From positions 17,669 to 81,668 of the forward strand of contig NZ_JAHEOJ010000027.1 in NCBI RefSeq assembly GCF_018595715.1: a stretch of 64,000 nt of DNA, in the 5' to 3' direction. The notes beneath the pieces are model-generated. The model worked only from the letters and a program-made list of their open reading frames with translations. It searched no databases and was not told the origin of the DNA. Of this stretch, positions 7,359-17,281 are shown piece by piece (the first letter of the stretch is position 1; each line of letters opens with the position of its first letter). The DNA comes from Glaciecola sp. XM2. GTDB lineage: Bacteria > Pseudomonadota > Gammaproteobacteria > Enterobacterales > Alteromonadaceae. A program made the translations under genes and the position numbers.

Positions 7359-8765
7359 GTGTCATTACGAAACTACCTTTTTATACTATTTGCACTTTTT
7401 ATACTGCTAGTATCAGGTATTCAGTTTTACCTTATTGAGCATTTGCGTACACAAGTGAGCGAAGAGATTGGTGCAAAGACCAACACCTTATCGAACCTAG
7501 CAATCAACAGCTTACAGGAGCGCTTTAAAGGCCAATTCACGTTGCCTACACTCACAAATCCACCCGCAAATCAGATCTCTATTACTATTCAAAATACGCC
7601 AAACAAGGAAGTTCAACTAGATAAGGACTTTGTAATGGTCACAGGTGATAAAACCAAAACAGTGACCGTAACTGAATCCTCTGGCGCGGGCCGTTTATTA
7701 GAGCAGTTAGCGATAGACTCACCAATACAGGCGGTGACAGGTGTTCAGAACATGTATGCGCTAAATTTACCGAGATTGGATGAACAGGCCGTGCAAACAA
7801 TTATCAGTTTTGATGAAAAAGAGTCAGCGGTGGATGCGTATTTCTATCGATTACGCAATATGCTTGTTGCCATTACAGTATTTGCACTTGTGCTCGCATA
7901 TGCACTAGCGGCCGTCATCAGTAGGCCGCTGCTAAAGCTTAGCTTGGGTTTTGAGCGTTTGAGACAAGGGGAGTTCGGTGCGCAATTGCCCGAGAAGGGC
8001 GTCAAGGAAATGCGCGATACCCTGAAAATGTTTAATCACACCAGTACGCGCCTACAAGAATTGCATGCGATTGAAAACGACTACCAGCAGCAGCAACAAT
8101 TAGCAGAGCTTGGTGAAGTCGCCAGGGGCTTAGCCCACAGTTTACGTAATCCTTTAAATACAATTGGTTTGGGTATCGAACATTTACAACAAACGGATTT
8201 AACACCGCAAGAGCGCAGTAAGATTACAGAAGATATACAAGTTAAAATTCAACGTCTTGATAAAGTCATTTATCATCTTCTCGACCTCGCCAATTACCAA
8301 GAAGAAAGAAAGCAGCCTGTCAATTTAGTATTAGTGATTGAAGATATCATGATGGAGCTTTCATCAAGCTCAAAAGTGCGCTTTGAATTTGCGCCGCACG
8401 ATGACGTGGTGTTTTGTTGCTCCGAGCACGAAGTCAGGGCAATGTTTCATGTGTTGCTAAACAACGCTGTAGAGGCAAGTGAACCCGGCTCCGTTGTGAG
8501 CATTACTTTGCATGCTATTGAAGCAGGAAATAGCCAGGCACATCAAGGTATTGAATTGAACGTTGTTGACGGTGGTGTTGGCATTGCTGAGGCGATAAGA
8601 GAAGACTTGTTTAAACCACATATAACCACTAAACCAGAAGGAGCTGGGATGGGCCTTTTCATCTTAAAGCGCTTAGCGCATTTGCATTACAGAGGGCGAA
8701 TTGAACTTATGAATATCAAGCCGCGCGGTTGCCTTGCTCGATTGCAGTTGTTCCATGATGAATAG
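7359..8765 (+). CDS. Membrane sensor histidine kinase
   Basis: This 468-residue inner-membrane sensor kinase probably phosphorylates the overlapping NtrC-family regulator. TM1 lies at about 5-25, a periplasmic sensor of about 140 residues without a recognised fold follows, TM2 is at about 168-188, and HAMP is at about 189-240. A glutamine-rich linker (DYQQQQQLAELGEVA) leads to the H-box LAHSLRNPLNTI with phospho-acceptor H260. The N-box (HVLLNNAVEAS), the G1 region (VVDGGVGIAE) and G2 (GAGMGLFILKRLAH) complete the ATPase domain. The GTG start has AGGA seven bases upstream. The 3' end overlaps the regulator gene by 11 bases. The signal sensed is unknown. Confidence 0.92.
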   Translation: MSLRNYLFILFALFILLVSGIQFYLIEHLRTQVSEEIGAKTNTLSNLAINSLQERFKGQFTLPTLTNPPANQISITIQNTPNKEVQLDKDFVMVTGDKTKTVTVTESSGAGRLLEQLAIDSPIQAVTGVQNMYALNLPRLDEQAVQTIISFDEKESAVDAYFYRLRNMLVAITVFALVLAYALAAVISRPLLKLSLGFERLRQGEFGAQLPEKGVKEMRDTLKMFNHTSTRLQELHAIENDYQQQQQLAELGEVARGLAHSLRNPLNTIGLGIEHLQQTDLTPQERSKITEDIQVKIQRLDKVIYHLLDLANYQEERKQPVNLVLVIEDIMMELSSSSKVRFEFAPHDDVVFCCSEHEVRAMFHVLLNNAVEASEPGSVVSITLHAIEAGNSQAHQGIELNVVDGGVGIAEAIREDLFKPHITTKPEGAGMGLFILKRLAHLHYRGRIELMNIKPRGCLARLQLFHDE

Positions 8766-10146
8766 CAATACTGACAGCAGCGTTTCAACCTCCGTCCATG
8801 TGTTAGTGGTGGAGGATGATGCCGCGCAGTGCGAGCTCATCGCCTCTATTTTGCGTTCGCAGCACTACACGGTATCAACGGCACAAAGCGCTGAAGCGGC
8901 AATGGTGTTGCTCAAGCAAGACGGCACTATTGATGTTGTCTTGAGTGACTGGAAGCTAGGTAGTTTAACGGGGATGGACGTGTTGAAATTTGCACGTAAG
9001 CAAAACCCTTTAGTCGGCTTTGCGATTACCACCGCCTACGGAACCATCTCTCATGCGGTTGCGGCGATGGAGGCGGGAGCAGATGACTATTTAAGTAAGC
9101 CTTTTCAACGTCAAACCCTGCTGATGTGCATTAACAAAGTGCAAAAAGCCCACGCAATGAGACTGCAAAACAATCAACTCAATGCGCAACTAAGTGAGCA
9201 AGGCCAACTGGTTGATTTAGTGGGTAATGCGCCTTGCATGCAGCGCGTATATGAACGCATAAAGCGCATCAGCACGACCAATGCAACGGTTTTGATTACG
9301 GGCGAAAGCGGCACAGGCAAAGAGCTTGCTGCTCGCGCGTTACATGAACTGTCGCTACGAAATAGCGCGCCTTTTATTGCGGTGAACTGCGGAGCAATCC
9401 CTGAAGCGCTTGCCGAAGCCGAACTTTTTGGGGCAAAGAAAGGCGCCTTCACAGGGGCCCATCAAGACAAGTCTGGTCTATTATTAAGTGCTGATACCGG
9501 CACACTGTTTTTAGATGAAATAGGCGAGCTGTCATTAAACAGCCAAACCAAGTTACTACGCTTTTTGCAAGAAGGCACTTTAACCCCTGTGGGCGCCGTC
9601 GATGATGTCAAAGTGGATGTTCGTGTTATTGCCGCTACTCATCGAGATTTACAAGATATGATTGCACGAAACGAATTTCGTGAGGACTTGTTTTATCGCC
9701 TAAATGTAATTCCGATTGAGATGCCTTCGCTTCGCGAGCGTATAGAAGATATTCCCACGCTAGTGCAATTTTTTACAAAGAAATTTAGCATGCAGCATGG
9801 GCTAGCACCTTTCAAGCTCAGTAAGGCAGCTTTAAAGGCTATTTTAAGTTACAAATGGCCCGGCAATGTCCGTGAGTTGTCTAACCGAGTTGAGCGCTTA
9901 GTGTTGCTCGGTGATGAAAATGCACTCATCGATGAGCTGCAAAACAGTGATGCAAAGCGACAAGATAGATTTGAGCTGGCGAGCTTTAAACTCCCCAAAA
10001 ATGGTATCAATTGGGATAAATTCGAACGCCAGTGCTTAGAGCAGGCTATGCATATGTGCCAAGGGAATAAAACGAAGGCCGCAGCATTACTAGGGATGTC
10101 TTACAAAACATTTGTTTATCGTTTACAAAAGTACACGATTGACTGA
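8755..10146 (+). CDS. Sigma54-dependent response regulator (NtrC/AtoC family)
   Basis: The protein is 463 residues from the tandem ATG at 8755/8758. The receiver domain (about 14-130) has the acidic pair D21-D22, phospho-acceptor D65 in LSDWKLG and the conserved lysine in YLSKPF. The central AAA+ domain shows Walker A GESGTGKE, the sigma54-contacting GAFTGA loop, Walker B TLFLDEIGEL and the arginine-rich FREDLFYRLNVIPI. The Fis-type helix-turn-helix is at the C terminus (NKTKAAALLGMSYKTFVYRL). It should activate sigma54 promoters after phosphorylation by the kinase encoded just upstream. The overlapping start suggests translational coupling. The family resembles AtoC/GlrR, but I cannot assign an orthologue. 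Confidence 0.94.
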   Translation: MMNSNTDSSVSTSVHVLVVEDDAAQCELIASILRSQHYTVSTAQSAEAAMVLLKQDGTIDVVLSDWKLGSLTGMDVLKFARKQNPLVGFAITTAYGTISHAVAAMEAGADDYLSKPFQRQTLLMCINKVQKAHAMRLQNNQLNAQLSEQGQLVDLVGNAPCMQRVYERIKRISTTNATVLITGESGTGKELAARALHELSLRNSAPFIAVNCGAIPEALAEAELFGAKKGAFTGAHQDKSGLLLSADTGTLFLDEIGELSLNSQTKLLRFLQEGTLTPVGAVDDVKVDVRVIAATHRDLQDMIARNEFREDLFYRLNVIPIEMPSLRERIEDIPTLVQFFTKKFSMQHGLAPFKLSKAALKAILSYKWPGNVRELSNRVERLVLLGDENALIDELQNSDAKRQDRFELASFKLPKNGINWDKFERQCLEQAMHMCQGNKTKAAALLGMSYKTFVYRLQKYTID

Positions 10147-10243
10147 TAGAACAAAAAGCACGGGTTCTTAACGACAACAATGTTCGATATTTGTGAACAT
10201 GATGGGCGATCGTTTTTTCGGCATCATACAGCTTATCATTTAA

Positions 10244-11146
10244 TTATGTCTTGGGAGGTAACACCCAATACTGTCCCGTAAACTGTGCAACGCTTGTTTC
10301 ATTGTCTAGCACCTCCACTGTGAGAGATACAGGCGTTTTTTTGCCTTGTTTAAGTAGCTCAAACTTGGTGTTCATGGATTCAATATTACATATGGCGCGG
10401 GGCTTTTTGTTGATTGGCTTATGATATTGAATACTGCCTTCGCCCAATACAATCTCTCCCTCTAAGTCTTTTTGCTTTAGCTGCAAAAAAATCATGCCCC
10501 AACCGGTTAAGGTGGCAAGCGAGTAAATACTGCCCGCAAACATTGTACCGTGCAGATTGACGTTTTTGTTCAAAGAAGCTCGCGTTTCAATGGTGCGTTC
10601 GGTGTACTGGTGAAGCTTAATACCCATGTGTTCGGTGATTGGGATTTGCTCATGCCATGTAGTCTGTAGCTCTCTACACCATTTTGGATGCATTAGAAGC
10701 GTATTGGTATCAAACAGCTTCTTGCACATTTGCTTGCGCTTAAGCTTACCTAATTCATTAGGTGCATCATCGATAATACGAAAACCGTTGTGTTTAAAAA
10801 AGTTAATCGACGATTCACGTGAATTTGTGACGGCTCGTTCGGCACCTAAATCTCGGGCAACTTGTTCAAGGCCGGCCAACATGATTTGCCCAATACCTTT
10901 GCGTCGATAGTCATCATGCACCGCAATGTGCCTAATTTGAGCTTCTTCTGTGGTATTGAGATGCACGCGACCACAAGCGAGAATCTCACCGTTTAGGTTT
11001 TTCACCACTCTATGTTCACTCACTCCTTCGTACTCATCTTTTTCCGAGCCTTGAGGATAGCCAAAAGGCTGGCGCAACCATCGCCAGCGAAAAGCAAAAT
11101 AGTCTTCGATATCTTTTTCGGAAGTAGGATTTTCAATCGTATACAA
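10244..11146 (-). CDS. madA: MadA-like GNAT / hot-dog malonyl-ACP decarboxylase (YiiD/FabY)
   Basis: This two-domain protein of 300 residues has a GNAT acetyltransferase fold at about 1-140 (acetyl-CoA loop RRKGIGQIML at 81-90) and a YiiD_C hot-dog domain at about 150-300. This matches E. coli YiiD (FabY), described as the malonyl-ACP decarboxylase MadA, whose hot-dog domain makes acetyl-ACP and lets fatty acid synthesis start without FabH. The conserved catalytic-loop asparagine is probably N197 in NVNLHGTMFAGS. The role of the GNAT domain is not known to me. It is a single gene on the minus strand, convergent with the sigma54 regulator and with no obvious operon partner. Equation with MadA rests on architecture and the loop motif. 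Confidence 0.82.
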   Translation of the reverse strand: MYTIENPTSEKDIEDYFAFRWRWLRQPFGYPQGSEKDEYEGVSEHRVVKNLNGEILACGRVHLNTTEEAQIRHIAVHDDYRRKGIGQIMLAGLEQVARDLGAERAVTNSRESSINFFKHNGFRIIDDAPNELGKLKRKQMCKKLFDTNTLLMHPKWCRELQTTWHEQIPITEHMGIKLHQYTERTIETRASLNKNVNLHGTMFAGSIYSLATLTGWGMIFLQLKQKDLEGEIVLGEGSIQYHKPINKKPRAICNIESMNTKFELLKQGKKTPVSLTVEVLDNETSVAQFTGQYWVLPPKT

Positions 11147-11224
11147 TGCCGAAGATTTCCTAGAGTAAATGATTATGTGATTGTAGCTTGAATTTTAAAA
11201 ATGTCACCTAGCGGAATATGTAGC

Positions 11225-11662
11225 CTAGACCTTAAAATAGAATGTCGCTGGTCCATCGTTTACGAGAGAAACTTGCATGTCATCACCATAGCTACCGGTC
11301 TGGCAAGTAAGGTAGTGCTGATTAACATGTGCAATAAATGCCTCATACAGCTGTTTTCCTTGCTCAGCACTTGCGCCGGTTGAAAAGCCGGGGCGATTGC
11401 CTTTGTCAGTTTGTGCCACAAGTGTAAATTGCGATACCACCAATAATTCACCGCTGATATCGAGCAAGCTTAAATTCATTTTGCCATCATAATCACTGAA
11501 AATTCGATAGTTGACCACTTTGCGAGCAAGCTTCTCTATGCTCGCTTCGGTATCGGTTTTTTCTACGCCTAGCAACAATAAAATACCCTTATCGATTGCG
11601 CCTACGGTTTTCCCCTCCACGTTCACACTGGCCTTTTGAACGCGCTGAATGAGTCCGATCAT
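11225..11662 (-). CDS. dtd: D-aminoacyl-tRNA deacylase
   Basis: Dtd removes D-amino acids (and glycine mischarged on tRNA-Ala) from tRNA, as a homodimer. The 145-residue length matches the family. The start MIGLIQRVQKASVNV and the active-site motifs are typical: SQFTL in LLVVSQFTLVAQT, and the cross-subunit NxGPxT loop at the C terminus, read here as VNDGPATFYFKV. It overlaps the stop of pip by one base (TAATG), so both are translated from one message. A glycine-to-aspartate-type variant in the NxGP motif (N-D-G-P) is common in this family. Confidence 0.95.
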   Translation of the reverse strand: MIGLIQRVQKASVNVEGKTVGAIDKGILLLLGVEKTDTEASIEKLARKVVNYRIFSDYDGKMNLSLLDISGELLVVSQFTLVAQTDKGNRPGFSTGASAEQGKQLYEAFIAHVNQHYLTCQTGSYGDDMQVSLVNDGPATFYFKV

Positions 11663-12615
11663 TATACGCTTTCCTCGAGTGCTTTTTGTGCCAGCACATG
11701 CTTTGCCATGATATCGATAAGCTGACTGCGTATACCCGGTTCTGACGCGCTATGTCCGGCGTTATCGACAATGTATAGTTGAGATTGCGTTAGCGCGTCA
11801 TGAAGTGCTTGCGCGGCGGAAACTGCGCAGACCATATCGTATCTGCCATGCACAATTTCCACTGGGATATCAGATAGGACATGGGCGTTTTCAAGAATGA
11901 AATTTTCAGCGATAAAGCAATGATGCTTTAAATAATGGCACTCCAACAACGCCAAGCTTTTTACTTGTTGCGTGGATGCGACTTCACTTGAGGGGCTTTT
12001 ATCGGGCAGTAGCTTGGAAATAGCCCCCTCCCAATTAAACCATGCGCTTAACGCTTTTTGCGCCACTGTTTCATCATCGCTGGCAAACATGGCATAAAAT
12101 GCGTTCGTAATATCTGTAGTGTCGTGTAGGCGAGGGACCAACGCCTTAAAGGTTTGATATGCGTCAGGGTAAACTTGGGCTGCCCCACCGTGAGGATTTA
12201 AAAACCAGTCGAAATCTTGTTGGCGGGCTAAAAAAACGCCCCGTAACGTCAGCTGCGTTACTCGTTTGGGGTGGGCGATAGCATATAATAGTGCCAAAGT
12301 GGCGCCCCAAGAGCCACCAAATACGGACCAGCGTTCAATACCAAGATGCAGGCGAATCGCTTCGATATCCTCTATGAGGTCTTGCGCCGTGTTATGTTCT
12401 AAACACCCAAACGGTTTAGACTGCCCGCAGCCGCGTTGGTCAAAAGCAATAACGTCGTATTCTTCTAAATCAAATGGCCATCGATAGTTTCCGTTTATCC
12501 CTGCGCCTGGCCCGCCATGCAAAAACAACACGGGGATACCAGATGGGTTACCTGCACGCTCAACGTGCAGCATATGATCGTGGGTAACAAGCAGTTTAAA
12601 AGAATGACTAGACAC
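11662..12615 (-). CDS. pip: Proline iminopeptidase
   Basis: Pip is a cytoplasmic alpha/beta hydrolase (S33) that releases N-terminal proline from peptides. The 317 residues contain the oxyanion region LFLHGGPGAG, the nucleophile elbow FGGSWGATLAL, a cap domain (about 140-230), then the aspartate (HGRYDMVCAV) and histidine (NAGHSASEP) of the triad. DQRGCGQS is the family signature. It is the first gene of a two-gene unit with dtd. An inverted repeat at 12645-12661 lies 30 bases before the start. Confidence 0.93.
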   Translation of the reverse strand: MSSHSFKLLVTHDHMLHVERAGNPSGIPVLFLHGGPGAGINGNYRWPFDLEEYDVIAFDQRGCGQSKPFGCLEHNTAQDLIEDIEAIRLHLGIERWSVFGGSWGATLALLYAIAHPKRVTQLTLRGVFLARQQDFDWFLNPHGGAAQVYPDAYQTFKALVPRLHDTTDITNAFYAMFASDDETVAQKALSAWFNWEGAISKLLPDKSPSSEVASTQQVKSLALLECHYLKHHCFIAENFILENAHVLSDIPVEIVHGRYDMVCAVSAAQALHDALTQSQLYIVDNAGHSASEPGIRSQLIDIMAKHVLAQKALEESV

Positions 12616-12644
12616 AAATTCCTCATAGATGTAGTGTTTGCGTA

Positions 12645-12661
12645 AGAACGTGAGACGTTCT
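12645..12661. repeat. 7-bp inverted repeat between pip and the DUF2959 gene
   Basis: AGAACGT (12645-12651) and ACGTTCT (12655-12661) are separated by GAG. The repeat lies 30 bases upstream of pip and about 120 bases upstream of the divergent lipoprotein gene. It is palindromic enough for a dimeric regulator, but I do not recognise the motif. Confidence 0.5.
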
Positions 12662-12782
12662 AAAGCATTTAATTATCAGTATTGTTATCTACAGCGCTAT
12701 GCTTTGAAACGCAGATTTCACATATATTGTTCAACATTTTGTTTACAATCTCACGTACTCATCATCAGGTAAAGGACTTAAC

Positions 12783-13436
12783 ATGAGAAAAAACGCACTC
12801 TTAATGATATCGGCGGTATTACTGCTGACCGGTTGCCAAGCGGCAATTCAAGATGCCTACTTTAATATGTGGGAGAAAATTGGCTTTGAAAAACGGGAAA
12901 TTTTAGTCGACAGAGTGGAAGATGCCCAAGAATCTCAGCAAGAGGCGCAACAAGAGTTTGCCAGCGCACTTGAAGAGTTTAGCACTCTGATTAACTTTGA
13001 TGGTGGTGAGCTTGAAGACGTATATAACGACCTGAACGACCGCTATGAAGACAGCAAAGCAAGCGCAGAAGATGTAAGTGCTCATATAGAAAAGGTAGAA
13101 AGCGTAGCAGACTCCTTATTTAGAGAATGGGAAGCGGAGCTTTTAGAAATAAGCAATGCGAGCCTGCGTCGCGACAGTGAAAGGCAGTTACGAGCGACCA
13201 AGCGCAATTATTCAGATTTGATTAGCTCTATGCGTAAAGTTGAAGCGAGTATGGATCCAGTCTTAAGCGCTCTGCAAGATAACGTCTTGTATTTAAAGCA
13301 TAATCTAAATGCAAATGCGATAGGCGCGCTGCAGGGGGAATTAAGCACCATACAGCGCGATGTGAATATTTTGATTAAAGAGATGAATACGGCTATTGAG
13401 CAGTCTGATCAATTTATCGCGACAATAAAGAGCTAA
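12783..13436 (+). CDS. DUF2959 family lipoprotein
   Basis: The 217-residue protein has a type II signal peptide with lipobox LLTGC (lipidated C18). The mature part is almost entirely alpha-helical, with long charged heptad-like stretches ([36 protein letters not shown]), so a coiled-coil is likely. This matches the DUF2959 family of proteobacterial envelope proteins, whose function is unknown. It is probably a periplasm-facing lipoprotein. Its stop codon overlaps the 3' end of the convergent metJ by four bases. Confidence 0.8.
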   Translation: MRKNALLMISAVLLLTGCQAAIQDAYFNMWEKIGFEKREILVDRVEDAQESQQEAQQEFASALEEFSTLINFDGGELEDVYNDLNDRYEDSKASAEDVSAHIEKVESVADSLFREWEAELLEISNASLRRDSERQLRATKRNYSDLISSMRKVEASMDPVLSALQDNVLYLKHNLNANAIGALQGELSTIQRDVNILIKEMNTAIEQSDQFIATIKS

Positions 13437-13750
13437 TTGTCGCTCTTTGCACTGCCCTCATCCATCTTTTCCATGATTTCGCGCGCTTCTTTGGGGATTC
13501 GGTTTGGGTTATCTTTGCGCAAGTCTTCGTCGTTAGGTAATGGCTGACCGGTAAAAGCGTGTAAAAATGCTTCACATAACAACTCGGAGTTAGTCGCATG
13601 GCGCAGGTTACTTACTTGTCGACGGGTACGCTCGTCGGTGAGCACCTTGAGTACATTGATGGGGATCGACACCGTTACCTTTTTAACCTGTTCTGATTTT
13701 TTCCCATGTTCTGCATATGGGTGTATGTATTTTCCGTTCCATTGAGCCAT
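13433..13750 (-). CDS. metJ: Methionine repressor MetJ
   Basis: MetJ is the ribbon-helix-helix repressor that binds tandem 8-bp met boxes with S-adenosylmethionine as corepressor. From the ATG at 13750 it is 105 residues and reads [20 protein letters not shown], collinear with E. coli MetJ; the upstream GTG at 13762 adds four non-conserved residues. The DNA-contacting strand [14 protein letters not shown] and the helix [20 protein letters not shown] are conserved. It is divergent from metF, with two met-box arrays between them, so autoregulation and repression of metF are expected. Confidence 0.97.
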   Translation of the reverse strand: MAQWNGKYIHPYAEHGKKSEQVKKVTVSIPINVLKVLTDERTRRQVSNLRHATNSELLCEAFLHAFTGQPLPNDEDLRKDNPNRIPKEAREIMEKMDEGSAKSDN

Positions 13751-13815
13751 TTTGTCGATCACTTGTTGTATGTGTTATATCAAAATTCTAACTGGAATAA
13801 TAAAAAGGTCAATCT

Positions 13816-13847
13816 AGACGTGTAAACTGCTTGACGTCTAGACGATG
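13816..13847. promoter_or_regulatory. Met-box array 1 (four tandem 8-mers)
   Basis: Consecutive 8-mers AGACGTGT, AAACTGCT, TGACGTCT and AGACGATG follow each other in exact 8-base register. The first, third and fourth are good matches to the MetJ consensus AGACGTCT. The array lies between the divergent metJ and metF genes, nearer the middle of the gap. Confidence 0.85.
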
Positions 13848-13852
13848 TTTAA

Positions 13853-14776
<924 letters not shown>

Positions 14777-14856
14777 GCGCTCAAGTATCGCTATATTTGG
14801 CACTTAGTAGAAATAACGAGTAAACTACACCTTTATTCTTTCACCTAGAGGTTGAT

Positions 14857-15828
14857 GTGAGTTTGCTATTGAATGCAAAAGCCTACTATGAGTCGCGCAA
14901 GCCACTTGTTATCGATATTGCGAAATGCTTTTTAAAACATCTAAAAGACGAGCGCATTACGGTGTCATCGGGGCATATGGCTTATGTGAGTTTGCTCTCT
15001 TTAGTGCCTGTGATCATGGTATTTTTTATGATCATGTCTGCATTTCCTGCTTTTAGCGATTTTCGTCAGGTCTTTGAAGACTTTATCTTTAGTAATTTTG
15101 TCCCCGCGTCAGGGGATGTCGTCCAAACTCATATTGGTGAATTTGTTGGTAACGCCTCGGGAATGGGGGCGGTGAGTATTGCCACCTTATTGGTGGTGGC
15201 ACTTCTGTTAATTTCTAATATTGATAAAACGCTTAATCATTTGTGGAAAACCGAAATGAAAAGGCCAATGGTGTACACCTTTGCCATTTATTGGATGGTG
15301 ATCACCCTTGGTCCACTTTTGATTGGCTCAAGCATTGCGGTGAGCTCATATTTGGCCGCTATCGCTGAGTTTGCAGATGATTATACCCCAGGCTTTGGTA
15401 CTGCGTTTTTAAAACTCGTTCCTAGCTTTGCCGCTATTGGCGCTTTCATGATTTTATACATGGTGGTTCCTAATCGCACGGTACGTGCTAAGTATGCAAT
15501 TTGGGGCGCAATTTTAGCGGCGGTGTTGTTTGAACTGTCTAAAGACGCTTTTGCCTTTTATGTGTCTAGTTTTCCATCATATCAGGTGATTTATGGAGCA
15601 TTAGCCGCTGTTCCCATCTTATTTGTGTGGGTCTACCTTTGTTGGATAGTGGTGTTGGTGGGTGCTGTGTTCAGTTATGCCATTACCATTACCTGTGAAG
15701 CGCATCAACAAGAAGACGAAAATCAGGCTTCAAGGGAACAAGCTGAATCATTCCTAAACGAAGAGCAAAGGTCGCTAGAGTCAGACGAGCCAACTACGGT
15801 AGAAAATCTCAAAGTCATTCCCAAGTAA
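14857..15828 (+). CDS. YihY/BrkB (UPF0761) inner-membrane protein
   Basis: This 323-residue integral membrane protein belongs to the YihY/virulence factor BrkB family, once misnamed RNase BN. About six hydrophobic segments are visible (near 40-65, 95-120, 135-165, 180-205, 215-235, 245-275). The family motif HMAYVSLLSLVPV is in the first, and a charged cytoplasmic tail runs from residue 280 onwards. Its function is not established; a transport or lipid-related role is often suggested. The GTG start is preceded by AGAGG. An inverted repeat overlaps the stop codon. Confidence 0.88.
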   Translation: MSLLLNAKAYYESRKPLVIDIAKCFLKHLKDERITVSSGHMAYVSLLSLVPVIMVFFMIMSAFPAFSDFRQVFEDFIFSNFVPASGDVVQTHIGEFVGNASGMGAVSIATLLVVALLLISNIDKTLNHLWKTEMKRPMVYTFAIYWMVITLGPLLIGSSIAVSSYLAAIAEFADDYTPGFGTAFLKLVPSFAAIGAFMILYMVVPNRTVRAKYAIWGAILAAVLFELSKDAFAFYVSSFPSYQVIYGALAAVPILFVWVYLCWIVVLVGAVFSYAITITCEAHQQEDENQASREQAESFLNEEQRSLESDEPTTVENLKVIPK

Positions 15829-15850
15829 GCTGGCATAGCAACTTACTTGG
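15821..15850. repeat. Inverted repeat over the yihY-like stop codon
   Basis: CCAAGTAAG (15821-15829) and CTTACTTGG (15842-15850) are exact reverse complements around 12 bases. The left arm contains the TAA stop. The repeat sits between convergent genes and may end transcription from both sides, although there is no clear U tract. Confidence 0.5.
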
Positions 15851-15861
15851 CTCGATGGCAC

Positions 15862-17127
15862 TTAAGCTTTGGCTGTCATTAAGAGGTGGCGCATTTGTGG
15901 TAAGTACTTCTCAGCGCTACCGGTATTAAAACACACGACTAAATCATCCTGTTTAACCAAGCCTTGCTCGACCGCATCTGTAAGTGCAGCAACTGCTGCT
16001 GCACCTTCTGGGCTTATCCACATATTGTATTGCTGATAAATAGCCGTTGTGTGCTTGGCCATCGCTTGTTCGCTAACGGCAATCGCTCCGCCTTTGCTTT
16101 CTCGTAGTATCTTGAGCACGGCTTTGTGGCCAACACCACCGGGCACATTTAGTCCCGTTGCCATAGTCTCTCCGCCGTCGGTGGGGATAGTGTCATCTAA
16201 GCCTTGTATGAAGGCATCGACCACGGGAGGATTTGCTTCACTTTGTATTGCGATGATTTTTGGGCGATGACTGTCGATAACGCCGAGCTGCTCAAGCTCG
16301 TTGAAGGCCTTCCACATGCCCAAAATGCCGGTGCCGCCGCCAGTGGGATATAAAATGACGTCGGGTAGCTTCCATTGTGCTTTTTCGTTAGGCCATGGCT
16401 CAGCAAGCTCCAAGCCCATGGTTTTCTTCCCTTCAATACGCCAGCCGGGCTCTTGGAATGTGGCGCAGTTAAAAAAGCCGTCGGGTAGGTACGTTTCTTT
16501 CATAAAGGCACCTGCCTCGCGAATAGTGCCTTTTACTAATGACAGATGAATGTTGTTATGTATCTTACTGTAGGCTGCTACCTTACCCATAATTGGCATG
16601 GGTGTGTCATCGGGCATGATAACAGCGACTTCAAAGCCATAGTGCAATCCGTATTCGCTTAAAGAGTCCCCGGCGTTACCTTGCGTCGGCACCGCCAGTT
16701 TTGATAGCTGGTAGTGTCTCGCCATGGTGGTCACCATCGACATGCCTCTATCTTTGAAACTGCCCGTCGGATTGGCGCCATATCCTTTATATGCTTGGCC
16801 CTCATCTTTGATGTAGACGTTTAAACCTAGCTGTTTGACCAGCGGATACTCACCAATATTAATCACCGGTGTATGGCCTTCACCAAGGCTTGCGATAACT
16901 TCTTTTTGCTGTGGATCGCCAATATTAAAAGGTAATAACTGGCCAAAACGCCACATAGACTTTTGCTGTGGATGAAACCATTGCATATCAGGGAAGTCAC
17001 GTTTAATGGCGTCGGTATCAAGTATCAGCTGCACCGGACGACCGTCAGCGGGACATAAGTTCATAGGGCTTGTAACGGGATATTGCGTTGCACATTCCGT
17101 GCATTGCCAATGTTTTACATATTTCAT
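15862..17127 (-). CDS. Threonine synthase-like PLP enzyme
   Basis: This 421-residue fold-type II PLP enzyme starts with a small zinc-ribbon-like segment (C9, C12, C25 and D28). That segment is typical of the archaeal/plant-like threonine synthase branch rather than of E. coli ThrC. The PLP lysine is K125 in NPTGSFKDRGMS, and the phosphate loop is PTGGGTGILG. The expected reaction is O-phosphohomoserine to threonine. The neighbours are not threonine-pathway genes, so a role as paralogue or as a related beta-replacement/dehydratase enzyme cannot be excluded. Confidence 0.75.
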   Translation of the reverse strand: MKYVKHWQCTECATQYPVTSPMNLCPADGRPVQLILDTDAIKRDFPDMQWFHPQQKSMWRFGQLLPFNIGDPQQKEVIASLGEGHTPVINIGEYPLVKQLGLNVYIKDEGQAYKGYGANPTGSFKDRGMSMVTTMARHYQLSKLAVPTQGNAGDSLSEYGLHYGFEVAVIMPDDTPMPIMGKVAAYSKIHNNIHLSLVKGTIREAGAFMKETYLPDGFFNCATFQEPGWRIEGKKTMGLELAEPWPNEKAQWKLPDVILYPTGGGTGILGMWKAFNELEQLGVIDSHRPKIIAIQSEANPPVVDAFIQGLDDTIPTDGGETMATGLNVPGGVGHKAVLKILRESKGGAIAVSEQAMAKHTTAIYQQYNMWISPEGAAAVAALTDAVEQGLVKQDDLVVCFNTGSAEKYLPQMRHLLMTAKA

Positions 17128-17281
17128 AATAGGGATTTTGCTCGCAACAACAGGCTGTTCGAATCTTTGATTGGATATGTTACAGCAAAAAACTGACGAT
17201 GGATTGCTTTGTGCGAGATGCGATTGCTTGGAGATGAGCTAGGTCGAGCTGATGTGCTCTTTATACACAAAATATATTTCA

